The position numbers and the translations under genes are program-made. 64,000 bases of DNA, taken from the NCBI RefSeq assembly GCF_902813185.1, contig NZ_LR778301.1, positions 3,080,001 through 3,144,000 of the forward strand, read 5' to 3'. This DNA comes from Denitratisoma oestradiolicum (GTDB taxonomy: Bacteria; Pseudomonadota; Gammaproteobacteria; Burkholderiales; Rhodocyclaceae). Under the pieces are notes generated by a model that was given only the letters and a program-made list of their open reading frames with translations, was not told the DNA's origin and did not search any database. How positions within the stretch are numbered: position 1 is the stretch's first letter; every line of letters begins with the position of its first letter. This document shows, piece after piece, positions 8,278-17,264 of the stretch.

Positions 8278-9246
8278 TCAGGGATTGATGCAGACCTCCA
8301 CTGCGGAACTTCCCGCCTTGCCGCAGGGGGTTCGGGAACCCGCTGCGGGATGGGGAATGCCATCCTCGTCCATCCTTGCGCCCAGGGTATCCCAGGCCAG
8401 CAGACCGTGCCGGTCCAGAGTCAGGCGCAAGACCCAGCCTTCCCTGGCGGCGGGCAGATCGAAGCCGTCAAAAACGAAATTACCCAGGCTATAGACGATC
8501 AGCTTGCCCCGGTAATACTCGGCCCCCTGGGTCACATGGGGATGGCCGCCCACCACCAGGTCGGCGCCGGCATCGATCATGGTCCGGGCCAGTTGGCGCT
8601 GGCGGGCGCTGGGCTCGGGCTCACGCTCCCAGCCCCAGTGCATAAAGGGAATCACCAGATCGGCCCCTGCCGCCCGGGCGGCCCGGATGTCGGCCACCAC
8701 CTCGGCGTCCTCGCTCCAGGCCACGCCTGGCCAGGTGGGGCCGGCAGCGAAGGCCCGGGGTTTGAATTCGTTGTAGGCCAGCACCGCGATACGTAGCCCG
8801 GGGCGTTCAATCCAGAGAGGGCGGTGGGCGGAGTCCAGATCACGGCCACCGCCAAAGGGAAGGATGCCAGCCTGGCTCACCCGTTCCAGGGTTTCCAGAA
8901 AGGCCGCCGTACCGTAGTCGCCGGAATGATTGTTGGCCACCGCCAGGGCGTCGAAACGCCCCTTCAGCACCGAGACAACAGGCGGCGCGGCGCGAAAGCT
9001 GTAAATCTTGCTTTCCTGGGGCTGGCCGACGGTAGCAATGGGACACTCCAGATTGCCGATGCGATAGTCCGCCGCCGCCAATACGGCGGCAAAGGGCGCC
9101 AGAGGATCACGGCCGGATGCAACGACCCGGCCCGGGCCATCGTCCAGCATCACATCCCCGACGAAGATCAGACGAAAAGGTTCGGCCAGCGCACCGCCAG
9201 CCGACAGTAACAGCAGGAGAGCGAGCCAACACCGCAGCCGGTTCAC
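8278..9246 (-). CDS. CapA-family metallophosphoesterase-like exported protein
   Basis: 322 residues with a signal peptide (L-A-L-L-L-L-L-S-A-G-G-A-L-A). A CapA / PGA_cap fold follows: G-D-V-M-L-D-D-G at about 30-37, N-L-E-C, V-A-N-N-H-S, H-W-G-W-E and G-G-H-P-H-V, the metal-binding positions of this calcineurin-like family. CapA proteins take part in poly-gamma-glutamate export, but many homologues are stand-alone enzymes of unknown substrate; no capB or capC is nearby. The GTG at 9246 was chosen because GAGGG lies just upstream; another in-frame GTG exists at 9270. It precedes nirS but seems to be a separate unit. Confidence 0.75.
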   Translation of the reverse strand: MNRLRCWLALLLLLSAGGALAEPFRLIFVGDVMLDDGPGRVVASGRDPLAPFAAVLAAADYRIGNLECPIATVGQPQESKIYSFRAAPPVVSVLKGRFDALAVANNHSGDYGTAAFLETLERVSQAGILPFGGGRDLDSAHRPLWIERPGLRIAVLAYNEFKPRAFAAGPTWPGVAWSEDAEVVADIRAARAAGADLVIPFMHWGWEREPEPSARQRQLARTMIDAGADLVVGGHPHVTQGAEYYRGKLIVYSLGNFVFDGFDLPAAREGWVLRLTLDRHGLLAWDTLGARMDEDGIPHPAAGSRTPCGKAGSSAVEVCINP

Positions 9247-9342
9247 AGGACTACCCTCACCCCGCCCCACGGGAGGAGATGGTTCGACGCGCTACGGCTC
9301 CGGGCTGTGTAATGTGCCCCTTCGGGCGGCCGTGCGGGATGC

Positions 9343-9759
9343 TCATGACCCCTCCTTCCCGATCAGTTCGCACCAGTATTCCAGTTCCCCGTCCCGCACC
9401 GGCTCATAGACCCGGTGCAGGCCGGTGAAGCCATGGCGCCCCCCCGGAGCCGGCGGATAAGGATGAGTGACCTGATGGACCAGGGTAGGCGCCGGTTCCC
9501 GATCCGCATAGGTATAGATGCGGACCGCCGCCAGATCGGCGGGCGCGGTCTGAAACACGATACGGAACAGAAAGTAGGAACCGATGGCCTGGGCCGGCAC
9601 CCGATAGGGCGAAGCCACGGGTTCGGCGACCAGCAAGCGCTCCTCGCCCCCGTAGGTGACATGGCAACGCACCTGCTGGGCGCTGGCCGGGACCGGCAGT
9701 CCGCTCCCCAGGGCCACCAGCACCATCAGGGCGGCCATCAGGAGCGGACGGGGCAGCAC
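9343..9759 (-). CDS. Small secreted protein of unknown function
   Basis: 138 residues. An N-terminal signal peptide with a hydrophobic stretch ends at P-A-S-A-Q-Q, so a mature periplasmic or secreted protein of about 110 residues is expected. The mature part is rich in beta-type sequence and has two cysteines (in V-R-C-H and W-C-E-L) that could form a disulfide. I do not recognise the family. It ends 96 bases before the CapA-like gene start and begins close to the crotonase gene stop. Confidence 0.6.
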   Translation of the reverse strand: MLPRPLLMAALMVLVALGSGLPVPASAQQVRCHVTYGGEERLLVAEPVASPYRVPAQAIGSYFLFRIVFQTAPADLAAVRIYTYADREPAPTLVHQVTHPYPPAPGGRHGFTGLHRVYEPVRDGELEYWCELIGKEGS

Positions 9760-9768
9760 GCTGCGTCC

Positions 9769-10599
9769 TCAGACGCCGCGATAGACCGGCTTGCGTTTTT
9801 CCAGGAAGGACAGGGTGCCTTCCTTGGCATCCAGGGTGGAGGCCACGGCCACACCGGCATGGCCCTCGTAGTCGAGGATTTCCTCCAGGGTGCTGACCTG
9901 GGACATGTGGATCATGCGCCGCGCCATGTCCACCGCCACCGAAGCCCGCTGGGCCAGCAGCTTGGCGTACTCGAAGGCCGCCGCGAAAGCCTGGCCTTCG
10001 GGCACCAGTTCGTCCAGCAGGCCCAGGGCCTTGCATTCCTCGGCCTTGAACACCTTGGCCGTCTCCACCATCATCAGAGCGTTGGAGAAGCCCACGATGC
10101 GGGGCAGAAAATAGGACAGGCCGCAATCCGGCGCCACGCCGATGTTGGTGAAGATCGCCGCCATCTTGGTGGTGGTGTCGCCGAAACGGCGGTCGCAGGC
10201 AATGGAGTAGGCCAGCCCCGCGCCCACCGCATGGCCCTGGATGGCCACGATCACCGGCTTGTCCACCGCCACCAGCTGCCGCGTCACCTCGAAGAAGGGA
10301 CCGCCCGGCGTCTTGCGCTGGGAACGGGGGATGGGGCGGGAAGGGTCGGAGGTGCCGGGCATGGGCCGGTCGCTCTCGCCGGAAATGAAATCCACGTCGC
10401 CGCCCGCGCAGAAGGAGCGTCCGGCGCCGTTCAGCAGAATGGTGCGAACCTCGTCCCGGAAGCGCAGCTTGTAGAGCAGGCCGGAGAGCTCCTCCGCCAC
10501 TTCCCAGCTGATGGCGTTCAGCTTGTCGGGACGGTTCAGGGTGATGATGCCCACGTTGTCCTCAACGCGGAACTGGATGTACTTGAATTCCTCGGCCAT
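9769..10599 (-). CDS. Enoyl-CoA hydratase/isomerase family protein
   Basis: 276 residues of the crotonase fold. The oxyanion-hole strand is A-G-R-S-F-C-A-G-G-D-V-D near residues 60-70, and the second conserved block is A-I-Q-G-H-A-V-G-A-G-L. The usual second catalytic glutamate position reads A-P-D-C-G-L-S, with Asp-Cys, so hydration may be replaced by isomerase or another crotonase chemistry. It ends in the common K-R-K-P-V-Y-R-G tail. It lies 39 bp after the luciferase-like oxidoreductase on the same strand, at the distal end of the CoA-ester catabolic cluster. The substrate is unknown. Confidence 0.8.
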   Translation of the reverse strand: MAEEFKYIQFRVEDNVGIITLNRPDKLNAISWEVAEELSGLLYKLRFRDEVRTILLNGAGRSFCAGGDVDFISGESDRPMPGTSDPSRPIPRSQRKTPGGPFFEVTRQLVAVDKPVIVAIQGHAVGAGLAYSIACDRRFGDTTTKMAAIFTNIGVAPDCGLSYFLPRIVGFSNALMMVETAKVFKAEECKALGLLDELVPEGQAFAAAFEYAKLLAQRASVAVDMARRMIHMSQVSTLEEILDYEGHAGVAVASTLDAKEGTLSFLEKRKPVYRGV

Positions 10600-10638
10600 G
10601 GCCGTTCTCCTATCTTGGGGTCGCGATGTCTGTCACGT

Positions 10639-11559
10639 TCAACGGAATTGGGGAATGATTTCCTTGTCGTACCACTCGATCCATTCCAGGCATTGCTCGA
10701 AGGTCTCCACCTTGGGCGGGCGCACTTGGACAGAGGTGGCACCGGCCTTTTTCAGTCCCTCGATCTCCCGCAGCACACCGTCCCGGTCGCCCGCAATATT
10801 GGTCTCGCCATAAGCGACATGGTGATCGTCCTGGGCATAGGCCGTGGTGGTGACCAGAATCTCGAAGCGGTCGGCCTTCTCCTGATATTCAGGCAGGCTC
10901 TTCATGTACTGGATGCACTCGGGCAGATTCTCCGCCGTCACCAGCCAGGGGATCCAGCCGTCGCCCAGTTGGGCGGCGCGGCGCATGGCCGGCTTGGAAT
11001 TGCCGCCGATGAAGATCGGGGGATGGGGTTTTTGCACCGGCTTGGGCTCGATCACCACGTCCTTGAACTTGACGAACTCGCCGTCGAAGGCCGGCGTATC
11101 CGAGGTCCAGGCCTGCTTCAACACCTGGATGTATTCGTCGGTGATCTTGCCACGCTGCTCGAAAGGCACGTTCAGCGCCTCGAATTCCTTCTCCAGGTGG
11201 CCCACGGCCGTCCCCAGGGTGAAGCGGCCGCCGGCGATGAATTCCATGGTGGCGATCTGCTTGGCCAGCAGCAGGGGATGGCGATAGGGCAGCGCCAGGA
11301 TGTAGGTCATCATGTGGATGCGCTGGGTGGCGCCCATCAGCACGGCCGCCGCCGAAATCCCCTCGACGAAGCGGGTGCCCATGTGCTGAACCATGTCGTT
11401 GGGCATCATCACGTGTTCGGGAATGGTCAGCCAGTCCCAGGTCAGGCTGTCGGCCTTCTGGGCGAAGCGCAAAATCTCGGCGCTGCCGGATTTCGGCTCC
11501 CAAGGCGCCATTGCGGGCGGGTAATTGTCCATCCCGGAAGCTGCCAGTGCGAATTTCAT
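10639..11559 (-). CDS. Luciferase-like (LLM class) flavin/F420-dependent oxidoreductase
   Basis: 306 residues with the bacterial luciferase-like TIM barrel. It has an N-terminal A-E-I-L-R-F-A-Q-K-A-D helix, G-G-R-F-T-L-G-T-A-V-G-H near 110, R-G-K-I-T-D-E-Y, and the P-P-I-F-I-G-G-N-S block followed by R-R-A-A-Q-L-G-D-G-W. These resemble LLM members that use F420 or FMN. The F420:NADP reductase-like gene at 22343-23023 in the same cluster favours F420, but the cofactor cannot be decided by eye. A role in oxidation or dehydrogenation of a cyclic CoA ester or ketone is inferred. Confidence 0.8.
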   Translation of the reverse strand: MKFALAASGMDNYPPAMAPWEPKSGSAEILRFAQKADSLTWDWLTIPEHVMMPNDMVQHMGTRFVEGISAAAVLMGATQRIHMMTYILALPYRHPLLLAKQIATMEFIAGGRFTLGTAVGHLEKEFEALNVPFEQRGKITDEYIQVLKQAWTSDTPAFDGEFVKFKDVVIEPKPVQKPHPPIFIGGNSKPAMRRAAQLGDGWIPWLVTAENLPECIQYMKSLPEYQEKADRFEILVTTTAYAQDDHHVAYGETNIAGDRDGVLREIEGLKKAGATSVQVRPPKVETFEQCLEWIEWYDKEIIPQFR

Positions 11560-11641
11560 CGTTGTCTCCTGTTTATTTGATGTTATGAGCCCGCCGTCCC
11601 GGCAAAGGCGGCGAATGCTGCATTATTGCAAGCCATCATTT

Positions 11642-12868
11642 TCAATAAATGACTTTCCGCTCCACCAGTTCCTGGTAGCGCGCCTCCTCCATGCCAAGGA
11701 TTTCCTTGAACACCCTATCGTTGTCCTGTCCAATCACCGGTCCGGGACGTACTTCCACCTCACTGCGGCTCAACTTCACATAGGCGCCGTAGATGGTCTC
11801 CCGGTAACCCAGGGGGTGGGTCACCTCGATGTAGGTTCCCCGTGCCCGGTAATGGGGGTCCTGGAGCAGGTCACCGATATTCAGCACCGGCGCCGCAGCC
11901 ACCCCGTGGGACTGAAGCAGCTCCGCCAGTTCCCGGTCATCGTAATTGACGGTCCATTCGCCCAACAGGGAATGCAGCGCATCGATATGGGCCAGGCGAT
12001 GCTCCAGGGTGGCGAACTCATTCACCTTCAGCCACTCGGGATGGCCCAGGGCCTTCATCAGGGCCTGCCATTCCTCCTCGGTGACGACCGCGATACTGAT
12101 CCAGCGGTCGTCGCCCTTGCAGGGGAAGACGCCATGGGGCGCCGCACCCGCCACCGGATGCTCGTTGCTCTTGGGGCCGCCACTGCGGCCATTGAGCACA
12201 TAGTCCATGTAGGCCGGCCCCACCATCTGCATCACCGCCTCCTGCTGGGAGAAGTCCACATGCTGTCCCTCCCCGGTATTGCGGCGGTGGTTCAGGGCGG
12301 CGAGGATGGCGAAGGCGCCGAAAATGCCGGCATAGGGATCGGAGTAGGCGTTCTCCACCGGAATCGGACCGCCTCCCTTGTAGCCCACCAGGCTGTCCAG
12401 GCCCGTGGTGGAGGTGAGGCTCAGACCGTAGGAGCGCAGATCCTTCTTCGGGCCGGTGAGCCCGGCGCCAGGCATCGAGAAGAGGATGATGTCCTCTTTG
12501 ACCTTGCGCAGGTCCTCGTAGCCGAAGCCCAGCCGCTCCATCACACCGGGGCCGAAGTTTTCCACCACCACGTCGGACTGGGCAATCAGCTGCTTGGCCA
12601 GCTCCAGGGCCTGGGGTTCCTTCAGGTTCAGGGAAACGGAACCGTTGCCGGCCCAGCAGGCGTTGTTGGACAGGCTGCGGTTGGGGTCGGGCTTGCCCTC
12701 GGCGAAGGGCGGCAGATTGCGGGTCATGTCCACCCGGGCCTTGGATTCGATCTTGAAGACCTCGGCACCGAGGAAGGCCAGGGTCTGGCCCACCACGGGG
12801 CCGGCCCAGACCCAGCCGAAATTGACCACCCGGATACCCTTGAGGGGCAGATTCTTAGCCATGTGCAT
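11642..12868 (-). CDS. Class III CoA-transferase (CaiB/BaiF), copy 1
   Basis: 408 residues of the formyl-CoA transferase family. It moves CoA between carboxylic acids via an enzyme-aspartyl intermediate. The N-terminal Rossmann block is G-I-R-V-V-N-F-G-W-V-W-A-G-P, followed by D-V-V-V-E-N-F. The catalytic aspartate is in A-Y-S-D-P-Y-A-G, before the conserved R-R-N-T-G-E-G-Q. It is adjacent to a second CoA-transferase (20-bp gap), as in heteromeric pairs such as BbsEF. Substrate unknown; likely activates a carboxylic intermediate of the cluster pathway. Confidence 0.88.
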   Translation of the reverse strand: MHMAKNLPLKGIRVVNFGWVWAGPVVGQTLAFLGAEVFKIESKARVDMTRNLPPFAEGKPDPNRSLSNNACWAGNGSVSLNLKEPQALELAKQLIAQSDVVVENFGPGVMERLGFGYEDLRKVKEDIILFSMPGAGLTGPKKDLRSYGLSLTSTTGLDSLVGYKGGGPIPVENAYSDPYAGIFGAFAILAALNHRRNTGEGQHVDFSQQEAVMQMVGPAYMDYVLNGRSGGPKSNEHPVAGAAPHGVFPCKGDDRWISIAVVTEEEWQALMKALGHPEWLKVNEFATLEHRLAHIDALHSLLGEWTVNYDDRELAELLQSHGVAAAPVLNIGDLLQDPHYRARGTYIEVTHPLGYRETIYGAYVKLSRSEVEVRPGPVIGQDNDRVFKEILGMEEARYQELVERKVIY

Positions 12869-12887
12869 GCTCCTTGTCTGTACCGGG

Positions 12888-14909
12888 TCAGATGACCTTG
12901 CGGGTCCTGAGACCCTGGATATCGTCCGCGCTCAGGCCCAGGACGCTACCGTAGATCTCGTCGTTGTGCTGGCCCAGCAGGGGCGCCGGCCGGGTGGGGC
13001 CGCCGGGGCAGGCGGGCAGCTTGAAGGGGGCGCCCAGATTTTTGAGCTTGCCCAGCTCCGGGTGCTCCATATCCACGAAATAATCCCGGGCCTTGAGATG
13101 GGGCTCCTCGGCCGCCTCCGCCACGGTGTACACCGCCGTGATCGGACAGCCCGCCGCCTGGCATTTTTCCTGGATCTCCATCTTGGTGTGCTCCATGGTC
13201 CATTCCAGCAGGAAGGAATAGATCACGTCGGCGTTCTCGGCCCGCGTCTTCATGTTCTGGAAGATGTCCAGGTCGGCCCATTCCGGATCGCCCATCACCT
13301 TGCGCAGGCCGTTCCACTGGCCAGGTTCCAGGGCCAGCATCCAGACATGGCCGTCCTTGCAGGGCATGATGGTGGCCGGCGCCCCCTGGGGCATGCCGAC
13401 GCCGGTGCGCTTGTCGAAGATGCCATCCTGGGCCAGGCCGCCAATGTTCTGACCACCGACGAAGGCTGCGGCGATGGCCTCGGCACAGGACACATCCACC
13501 TGCTGCCCGCCCCCCACCAGGTCGCGGCCATAGACGGCGGCCATGCCCCAGGTGGCGGCACTGATGGCGCCGAAGTAATCAGCGGAGAAGGTGCCATGTT
13601 CCAGGGGCATCTCCCCGGGCCGGCCACAATAACGGGAACTGGCGCCGGTCAGGTGATAGGCGTTGAGGTCATAGCCGTTCCAGCCGGCGTAGGGGCCGGT
13701 CTGGCCGAAGGGGGTAATGGAGATCACCACCAGGTTCGGATTGACCTTCGCCAGAGTCTCATAGTCCAGACCCCATTCCTTCATCTGCCGGGGCAGGTGG
13801 TTCTCGATCAGCACATCGGCCCACTGCAACAGGCGCAGGAACAGGGTACGGCCCTCCGCGCTGGCCACATCGCAGATGATGCCGCGCTTGTTGGTGTTGT
13901 TGATGAAATAGAGGCCGCTCTTCTCGGGATGGGGCACATCACCGGGGAAAGGCCCCATGCGCCGGGCGCTATCGCCCCCGGGCAACTCCACCTTGATCAC
14001 ATCGGCGCCGTAGTCGGAAAACAGCTTGGCGCAATAGGGGGCGGACACCATCTGACCGAAGTCCACCACCTTGATGCCGGCCAGGGCGCCGGGCCTACCT
14101 GTCTTGTCGGTCATTGCTCCTCCGGGTTTCCCGCGGGAAACGGAATTGTTTTGGGTAACGGGGGTGAAATCCAGCAGGCCCTCCGGGCCTGGGCTGTAAT
14201 CGCGAACCGAGCCGGTGATCCGCAGCGCCCGCTGAACGACGCCTGAATTGTACGAGTAACACACACCATCGGGCATGCCGTCCGCCGTGGCGGGATGTTG
14301 CTCGATCGGCAGGCTCACGGAGCGCCGGGCCTGGGCAACAAAATAACCCCGCTGCAGGGCGGTGGCAGCTTCCAGTTCCATGCCGGAAAAAGCCTCCGAA
14401 GCCCATGCGAAAAAACCGCGCATGAAGGGACGGCCGGCCAGCACCGGGGGCTGCTCGATGACGTGGGCGCGGACCCGCCATTCATGAACCGGCCGACCGT
14501 CGCAATGGATGCGAGCCACGGTGACTCCGTCGCGCTCGTCGTCCACGGCGATCTCGTACAGCCGGGACAATCCAGCATCGCCGGCATGGGCCAGGGCCAG
14601 CACCGCCATATCGAACAGATGGGTGCAGTTGTCCCCCGGCACCAGGCGCTGGCGCAGGCTCTGGGTATCGTCGGCCAGGCGGTGGCCGACGACCCGACCG
14701 ATCACCGCCAGCGCCTCGGGGCAGGTGGTGAAGGGGTGGCGCACCGCCTCCGGCTCCACCGCCGTTACCCGCTCCCCATCATGACGCAGGGTCAGCCGGA
14801 AGGCATGGTTGCCGTCCTCCAACTCGACTCGGACATGGTCCGCGGCGGCCTGGAAGCGCAAGCAGCGGCGAAATACGCCAGAGCCATAGTCCGGATTGGG
14901 TTTGGGCAT
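12888..14909 (-). CDS. DUF2889-like domain joined in frame to class III CoA-transferase, copy 2
   Basis: A single 673-codon frame. Residues 1 to about 250 resemble DUF2889-type proteins of unknown function. Residues 266-673 form a complete CaiB/BaiF CoA-transferase beginning at M-T-D-K-T-G-R-P, with the catalytic Asp in S-A-D-Y-F-G-A and G-G-G-Q-Q-V-D-V-S after it. No stop separates the two. The internal ATG at 14114 has an excellent ribosome site, so the transferase is probably also, or only, made as a 408-residue protein. Options are a true fusion, a fused reading frame with internal re-initiation, or loss of the first gene's stop. The start at 14909 has only a weak ribosome site. Confidence 0.75.
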   Translation of the reverse strand: MPKPNPDYGSGVFRRCLRFQAAADHVRVELEDGNHAFRLTLRHDGERVTAVEPEAVRHPFTTCPEALAVIGRVVGHRLADDTQSLRQRLVPGDNCTHLFDMAVLALAHAGDAGLSRLYEIAVDDERDGVTVARIHCDGRPVHEWRVRAHVIEQPPVLAGRPFMRGFFAWASEAFSGMELEAATALQRGYFVAQARRSVSLPIEQHPATADGMPDGVCYSYNSGVVQRALRITGSVRDYSPGPEGLLDFTPVTQNNSVSRGKPGGAMTDKTGRPGALAGIKVVDFGQMVSAPYCAKLFSDYGADVIKVELPGGDSARRMGPFPGDVPHPEKSGLYFINNTNKRGIICDVASAEGRTLFLRLLQWADVLIENHLPRQMKEWGLDYETLAKVNPNLVVISITPFGQTGPYAGWNGYDLNAYHLTGASSRYCGRPGEMPLEHGTFSADYFGAISAATWGMAAVYGRDLVGGGQQVDVSCAEAIAAAFVGGQNIGGLAQDGIFDKRTGVGMPQGAPATIMPCKDGHVWMLALEPGQWNGLRKVMGDPEWADLDIFQNMKTRAENADVIYSFLLEWTMEHTKMEIQEKCQAAGCPITAVYTVAEAAEEPHLKARDYFVDMEHPELGKLKNLGAPFKLPACPGGPTRPAPLLGQHNDEIYGSVLGLSADDIQGLRTRKVI
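14112..14141 (-). promoter_or_regulatory. Internal ribosome site and 16-bp palindrome at the DUF2889/CoA-transferase junction
   Basis: On the minus strand GGAGGAG (14117-14123) lies two bases before the in-frame ATG at 14114. Just upstream, GTTTCCCGCGGGAAAC (14126-14141) is a perfect 16-bp palindrome. The strong Shine-Dalgarno argues for translation starting here. The palindrome could fold in mRNA or be a protein site; its purpose is unknown. Confidence 0.65.
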
Positions 14910-14990
14910 GGGGATTCCAGTTTTGTACAGCCGACCAATCAGCCGGGCTCCAATGCGCAGCGGGCGGCCCGCAGGCCGCCCGTACCGGAC

Positions 14991-16154
14991 TTAGACAGTG
15001 AAGGGGTCCGGAATGGTGCGGGGGGCATCGCTGTCCAGGATATCGGCAGCGATCAGCTCTTCCAGGTAGCGTGAGTCCCACCAGTTCATCTGATGCTGCT
15101 TGGCCCGGCGGTAGAACAACTGGATGTCGTAGTCCAGGGTGAAACCAATGCCTCCATGGACCTGCTGTGCCATGTGGGTCACATCCTTGAAGGCCTTGCA
15201 GCAGAACAGCTTGGCCATGGGCGCCAGGCGCTTGATGGACTTGCCATTGGCCCGTGCCCACGCCGCTTCATAAACCAGCACCTTGGCGCCATCCACCACG
15301 GCGCTGGCATCGGCCATGTAATGGGCCAGGGCCTGGAAGGCTCCCAGGGGCTTGTTGAACTGCTCCCGGTCCTTGGAGTACTGCACGGTGATTTCCAGGG
15401 CACGCTCCGCCCCGCCTGCCGCCCAGGCCGCCTGCAGAATGATGCCGTCGTACATGGCGGCTTCCCAGGTATTCCAGCCCGTGCCGGCTGCGCCGATGCG
15501 ATTATCTTCCGGCACCAGCACATTGTTGAAGGTCACCTTGTACTGGGTATCCGAGGCCATGGTCTTCTGCTGCTCCAGCACTACGCCGGGGGCCTTGGTA
15601 TCCACCAGCAGCAGATCGATGGCATCCGGGGCATCTCCGGTCCGGGCCAGCACGATCAGTTTCTGGGCCGCCTGGGCATAAAAGACATGACGCTTGACGC
15701 CATTCAGGCGATAGCCGTCAGCTCCCTTCTCCGCCCGCATCTGCACCCCGGCCGGACCGAAACCGTTGTCGGGTTCCAGCCAGGCGGGAACCACGATGGT
15801 CTCGCCGCTACCGATCGCGGCCAGCAGTTCCTTGTGCCGGGCCTCGCTGCCACCACCGGTAATGGCAAGTACGCTCATCACCGCGCTGGCAAAGTAGGGG
15901 CCGGGGGCAATGGCCCGTCCCAGTTCCTCGTAGATCACCGCGCAGTCGAGCAGATTGAAGCCCGCGCCGCCCAGTTCCTCGGGCACCAGGATGTTCAGCA
16001 GGCCGGTCTCCCCCATGTGCTTCCACAGATCGGCGGGAACGCCGACAGGATCGTTCTCCAGTTTGCGCACCACGGCCACCGTGCTGTAGTCGGCGCACAG
16101 ATTGCGGGTCATATCGCGGAGTATGTTCTGCTCTTCGGAAAACTTCAGGTCCAT
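14991..16154 (-). CDS. Acyl-CoA dehydrogenase, subunit A of a possible heteromeric pair
   Basis: 387 residues of the FAD acyl-CoA dehydrogenase fold: M-D-L-K-F-S-E-E-Q start, E-E-L-G-G-A-G-F near 60, S-K-D-R-E-Q-F-N-K-P-L-G-A-F-Q-A near 270, and Q-V-H-G-G-I-G-F-T near 340. Several motif positions differ from classical homotetrameric enzymes, as in the steroid-type alpha2beta2 dehydrogenases where two different polypeptides share FAD sites. A second dehydrogenase gene (18441-19622) lies a short way upstream in the same operon. Introduces a double bond into a CoA ester; substrate unknown. Confidence 0.85.
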   Translation of the reverse strand: MDLKFSEEQNILRDMTRNLCADYSTVAVVRKLENDPVGVPADLWKHMGETGLLNILVPEELGGAGFNLLDCAVIYEELGRAIAPGPYFASAVMSVLAITGGGSEARHKELLAAIGSGETIVVPAWLEPDNGFGPAGVQMRAEKGADGYRLNGVKRHVFYAQAAQKLIVLARTGDAPDAIDLLLVDTKAPGVVLEQQKTMASDTQYKVTFNNVLVPEDNRIGAAGTGWNTWEAAMYDGIILQAAWAAGGAERALEITVQYSKDREQFNKPLGAFQALAHYMADASAVVDGAKVLVYEAAWARANGKSIKRLAPMAKLFCCKAFKDVTHMAQQVHGGIGFTLDYDIQLFYRRAKQHQMNWWDSRYLEELIAADILDSDAPRTIPDPFTV

Positions 16155-16205
16155 GGCTTGGCTCTCTTGAATAGATTGAAATCAGTCAGTCGATCGATAC
16201 GGCAC

Positions 16206-16691
16206 TCAGGGCTTCCAGCGTTCGTCTTTGCGGCTCCAGGGGTTGTCAGAAGCATCCACGGGCAAGGCAACACGAGCCTGGCACTCGGTACACACCCGGC
16301 CCTCCACGGAGACAGCCAAAGCCAGATCCGCCCAATGGCAACCGGTTTCATCAGTGGAAACCTTGGCCACCTTGCCGGACAGGGTCATCCGGTCACCCGG
16401 AAAGACTGAGCTTCTCATCTTGAACTTCATCCGCCCCAGGCGCCCCTTGGGGCCGGTCCAGTCGGTGATGTAGCGCTCGAACCAGGCAGCGTTGTTGGGT
16501 GTGTTGATGAAAATATCCTTGACGCCGTTGCGATTGATGGCGAAGTCCCTGTCGTGGTGCATGGGTCGCCAGTCACGGGTCGCCAGGGCACCCAACACTA
16601 CGGTGGTGGCGGTGACATCATGGCTCAGGGGCGGCAACTCCTCTCCTTCCCTGACCTGGGTGGCCAGTCGGCTTGCAATGTTCGCGCTCAT
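16206..16691 (-). CDS. MaoC-like single hotdog hydratase subunit
   Basis: 161 residues with a hotdog fold. The hydratase-type segment is A-T-R-D-W-R-P-M-H-H-D-R-D-F-A near residue 50, carrying the Asp/His pair. V-F-P-G-D-R-M-T-L-S-G-K-V follows. The start at 16691 makes a four-base ATGA overlap with the upstream hotdog gene, so the two are translationally coupled. Two separate hotdog chains commonly build a heteromeric enoyl-CoA hydratase, as in ChsH1-ChsH2 of steroid side-chain degradation. Pairing here is inferred from the coupling. Confidence 0.8.
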   Translation of the reverse strand: MSANIASRLATQVREGEELPPLSHDVTATTVVLGALATRDWRPMHHDRDFAINRNGVKDIFINTPNNAAWFERYITDWTGPKGRLGRMKFKMRSSVFPGDRMTLSGKVAKVSTDETGCHWADLALAVSVEGRVCTECQARVALPVDASDNPWSRKDERWKP

Positions 16692-17209
16692 TGTTGCGGC
16701 CTCCGGTAGCCAAAGCAATCGTAGGTATCGGTACCCACCCATTCACCCCGCTGATTGGTGATGGTCACATCGATCACCCAGAAGCGGCCATGCCCCACCT
16801 TGGTCGTCTTGGGTTCGCTGATGGAGCGGACCACCTGGTAGGTGGTCAGCACATCGCCCGGGCGTACAGGCTCGCCGAAGGCGGTTTCGCTACCAGCGAT
16901 GATGGCCTCGGGCAGGTCCAGCAGACGCTTCAGATCGAAGTGAGTCTGGAGCGCCAGTTGCTCGCCAGTCGCGCCGGGACGCCAGTAGTGGGGACGAAAC
17001 CAGACCGAAAGCATCGTCGGCGGCGTTATCGGACCGCCGGCCAGCTCCTCGGCTACCGCCGGGTTCCAGTACAAGGGATTGCCGTTCTGCACAGAAGCAC
17101 AGGAAGTGTAGACATAGCCCATCTCGATCGGGAACGTCGACTGCTCCTTGTATTGAATCTCACCAATCAGTGCACTGACCTGATCGGGTATATCCATTAT
17201 TTCCGCCAT
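16688..17209 (-). CDS. FAS1-type dehydratase (hotdog) partner subunit
   Basis: 173 residues resembling the N-terminal MaoC dehydratase domain (PF13452-like). It has D-Q-V-S-A-L-I-G near the start, N-P-L-Y-W-N, P-P-T-M-L-S-V-W-F near 65, R-P-G-D-V-L-T-T-Y near 117, and a closing G-R-F-W-V-I-D-V-T-I-T-N-Q strand. The start at 17209 has AGGAG seven bases upstream; the longer frame upstream lies inside the neighbouring CoA-transferase gene and is not coding. It probably forms the non-catalytic or complementary half of a hydratase with the MaoC protein encoded just after it. Confidence 0.8.
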   Translation of the reverse strand: MAEIMDIPDQVSALIGEIQYKEQSTFPIEMGYVYTSCASVQNGNPLYWNPAVAEELAGGPITPPTMLSVWFRPHYWRPGATGEQLALQTHFDLKRLLDLPEAIIAGSETAFGEPVRPGDVLTTYQVVRSISEPKTTKVGHGRFWVIDVTITNQRGEWVGTDTYDCFGYRRPQQ

Positions 17210-17264
17210 ACGCCGCTCCTCATAAGAAACAACCCGACTTTCTGGTGATGCCGGGCAGTCCAAT

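Noticed and set aside
9415..11580. A 721-codon plus-strand open frame
   Set aside because: It runs opposite to the crotonase and LLM genes, has no domain and low-complexity G/H/Q composition. It is a GC-bias shadow.
11525..14246. Two long plus-strand frames of 456 and 550 codons
   Set aside because: Antisense to two CoA-transferase genes with clear family motifs; composition typical of reverse frames.
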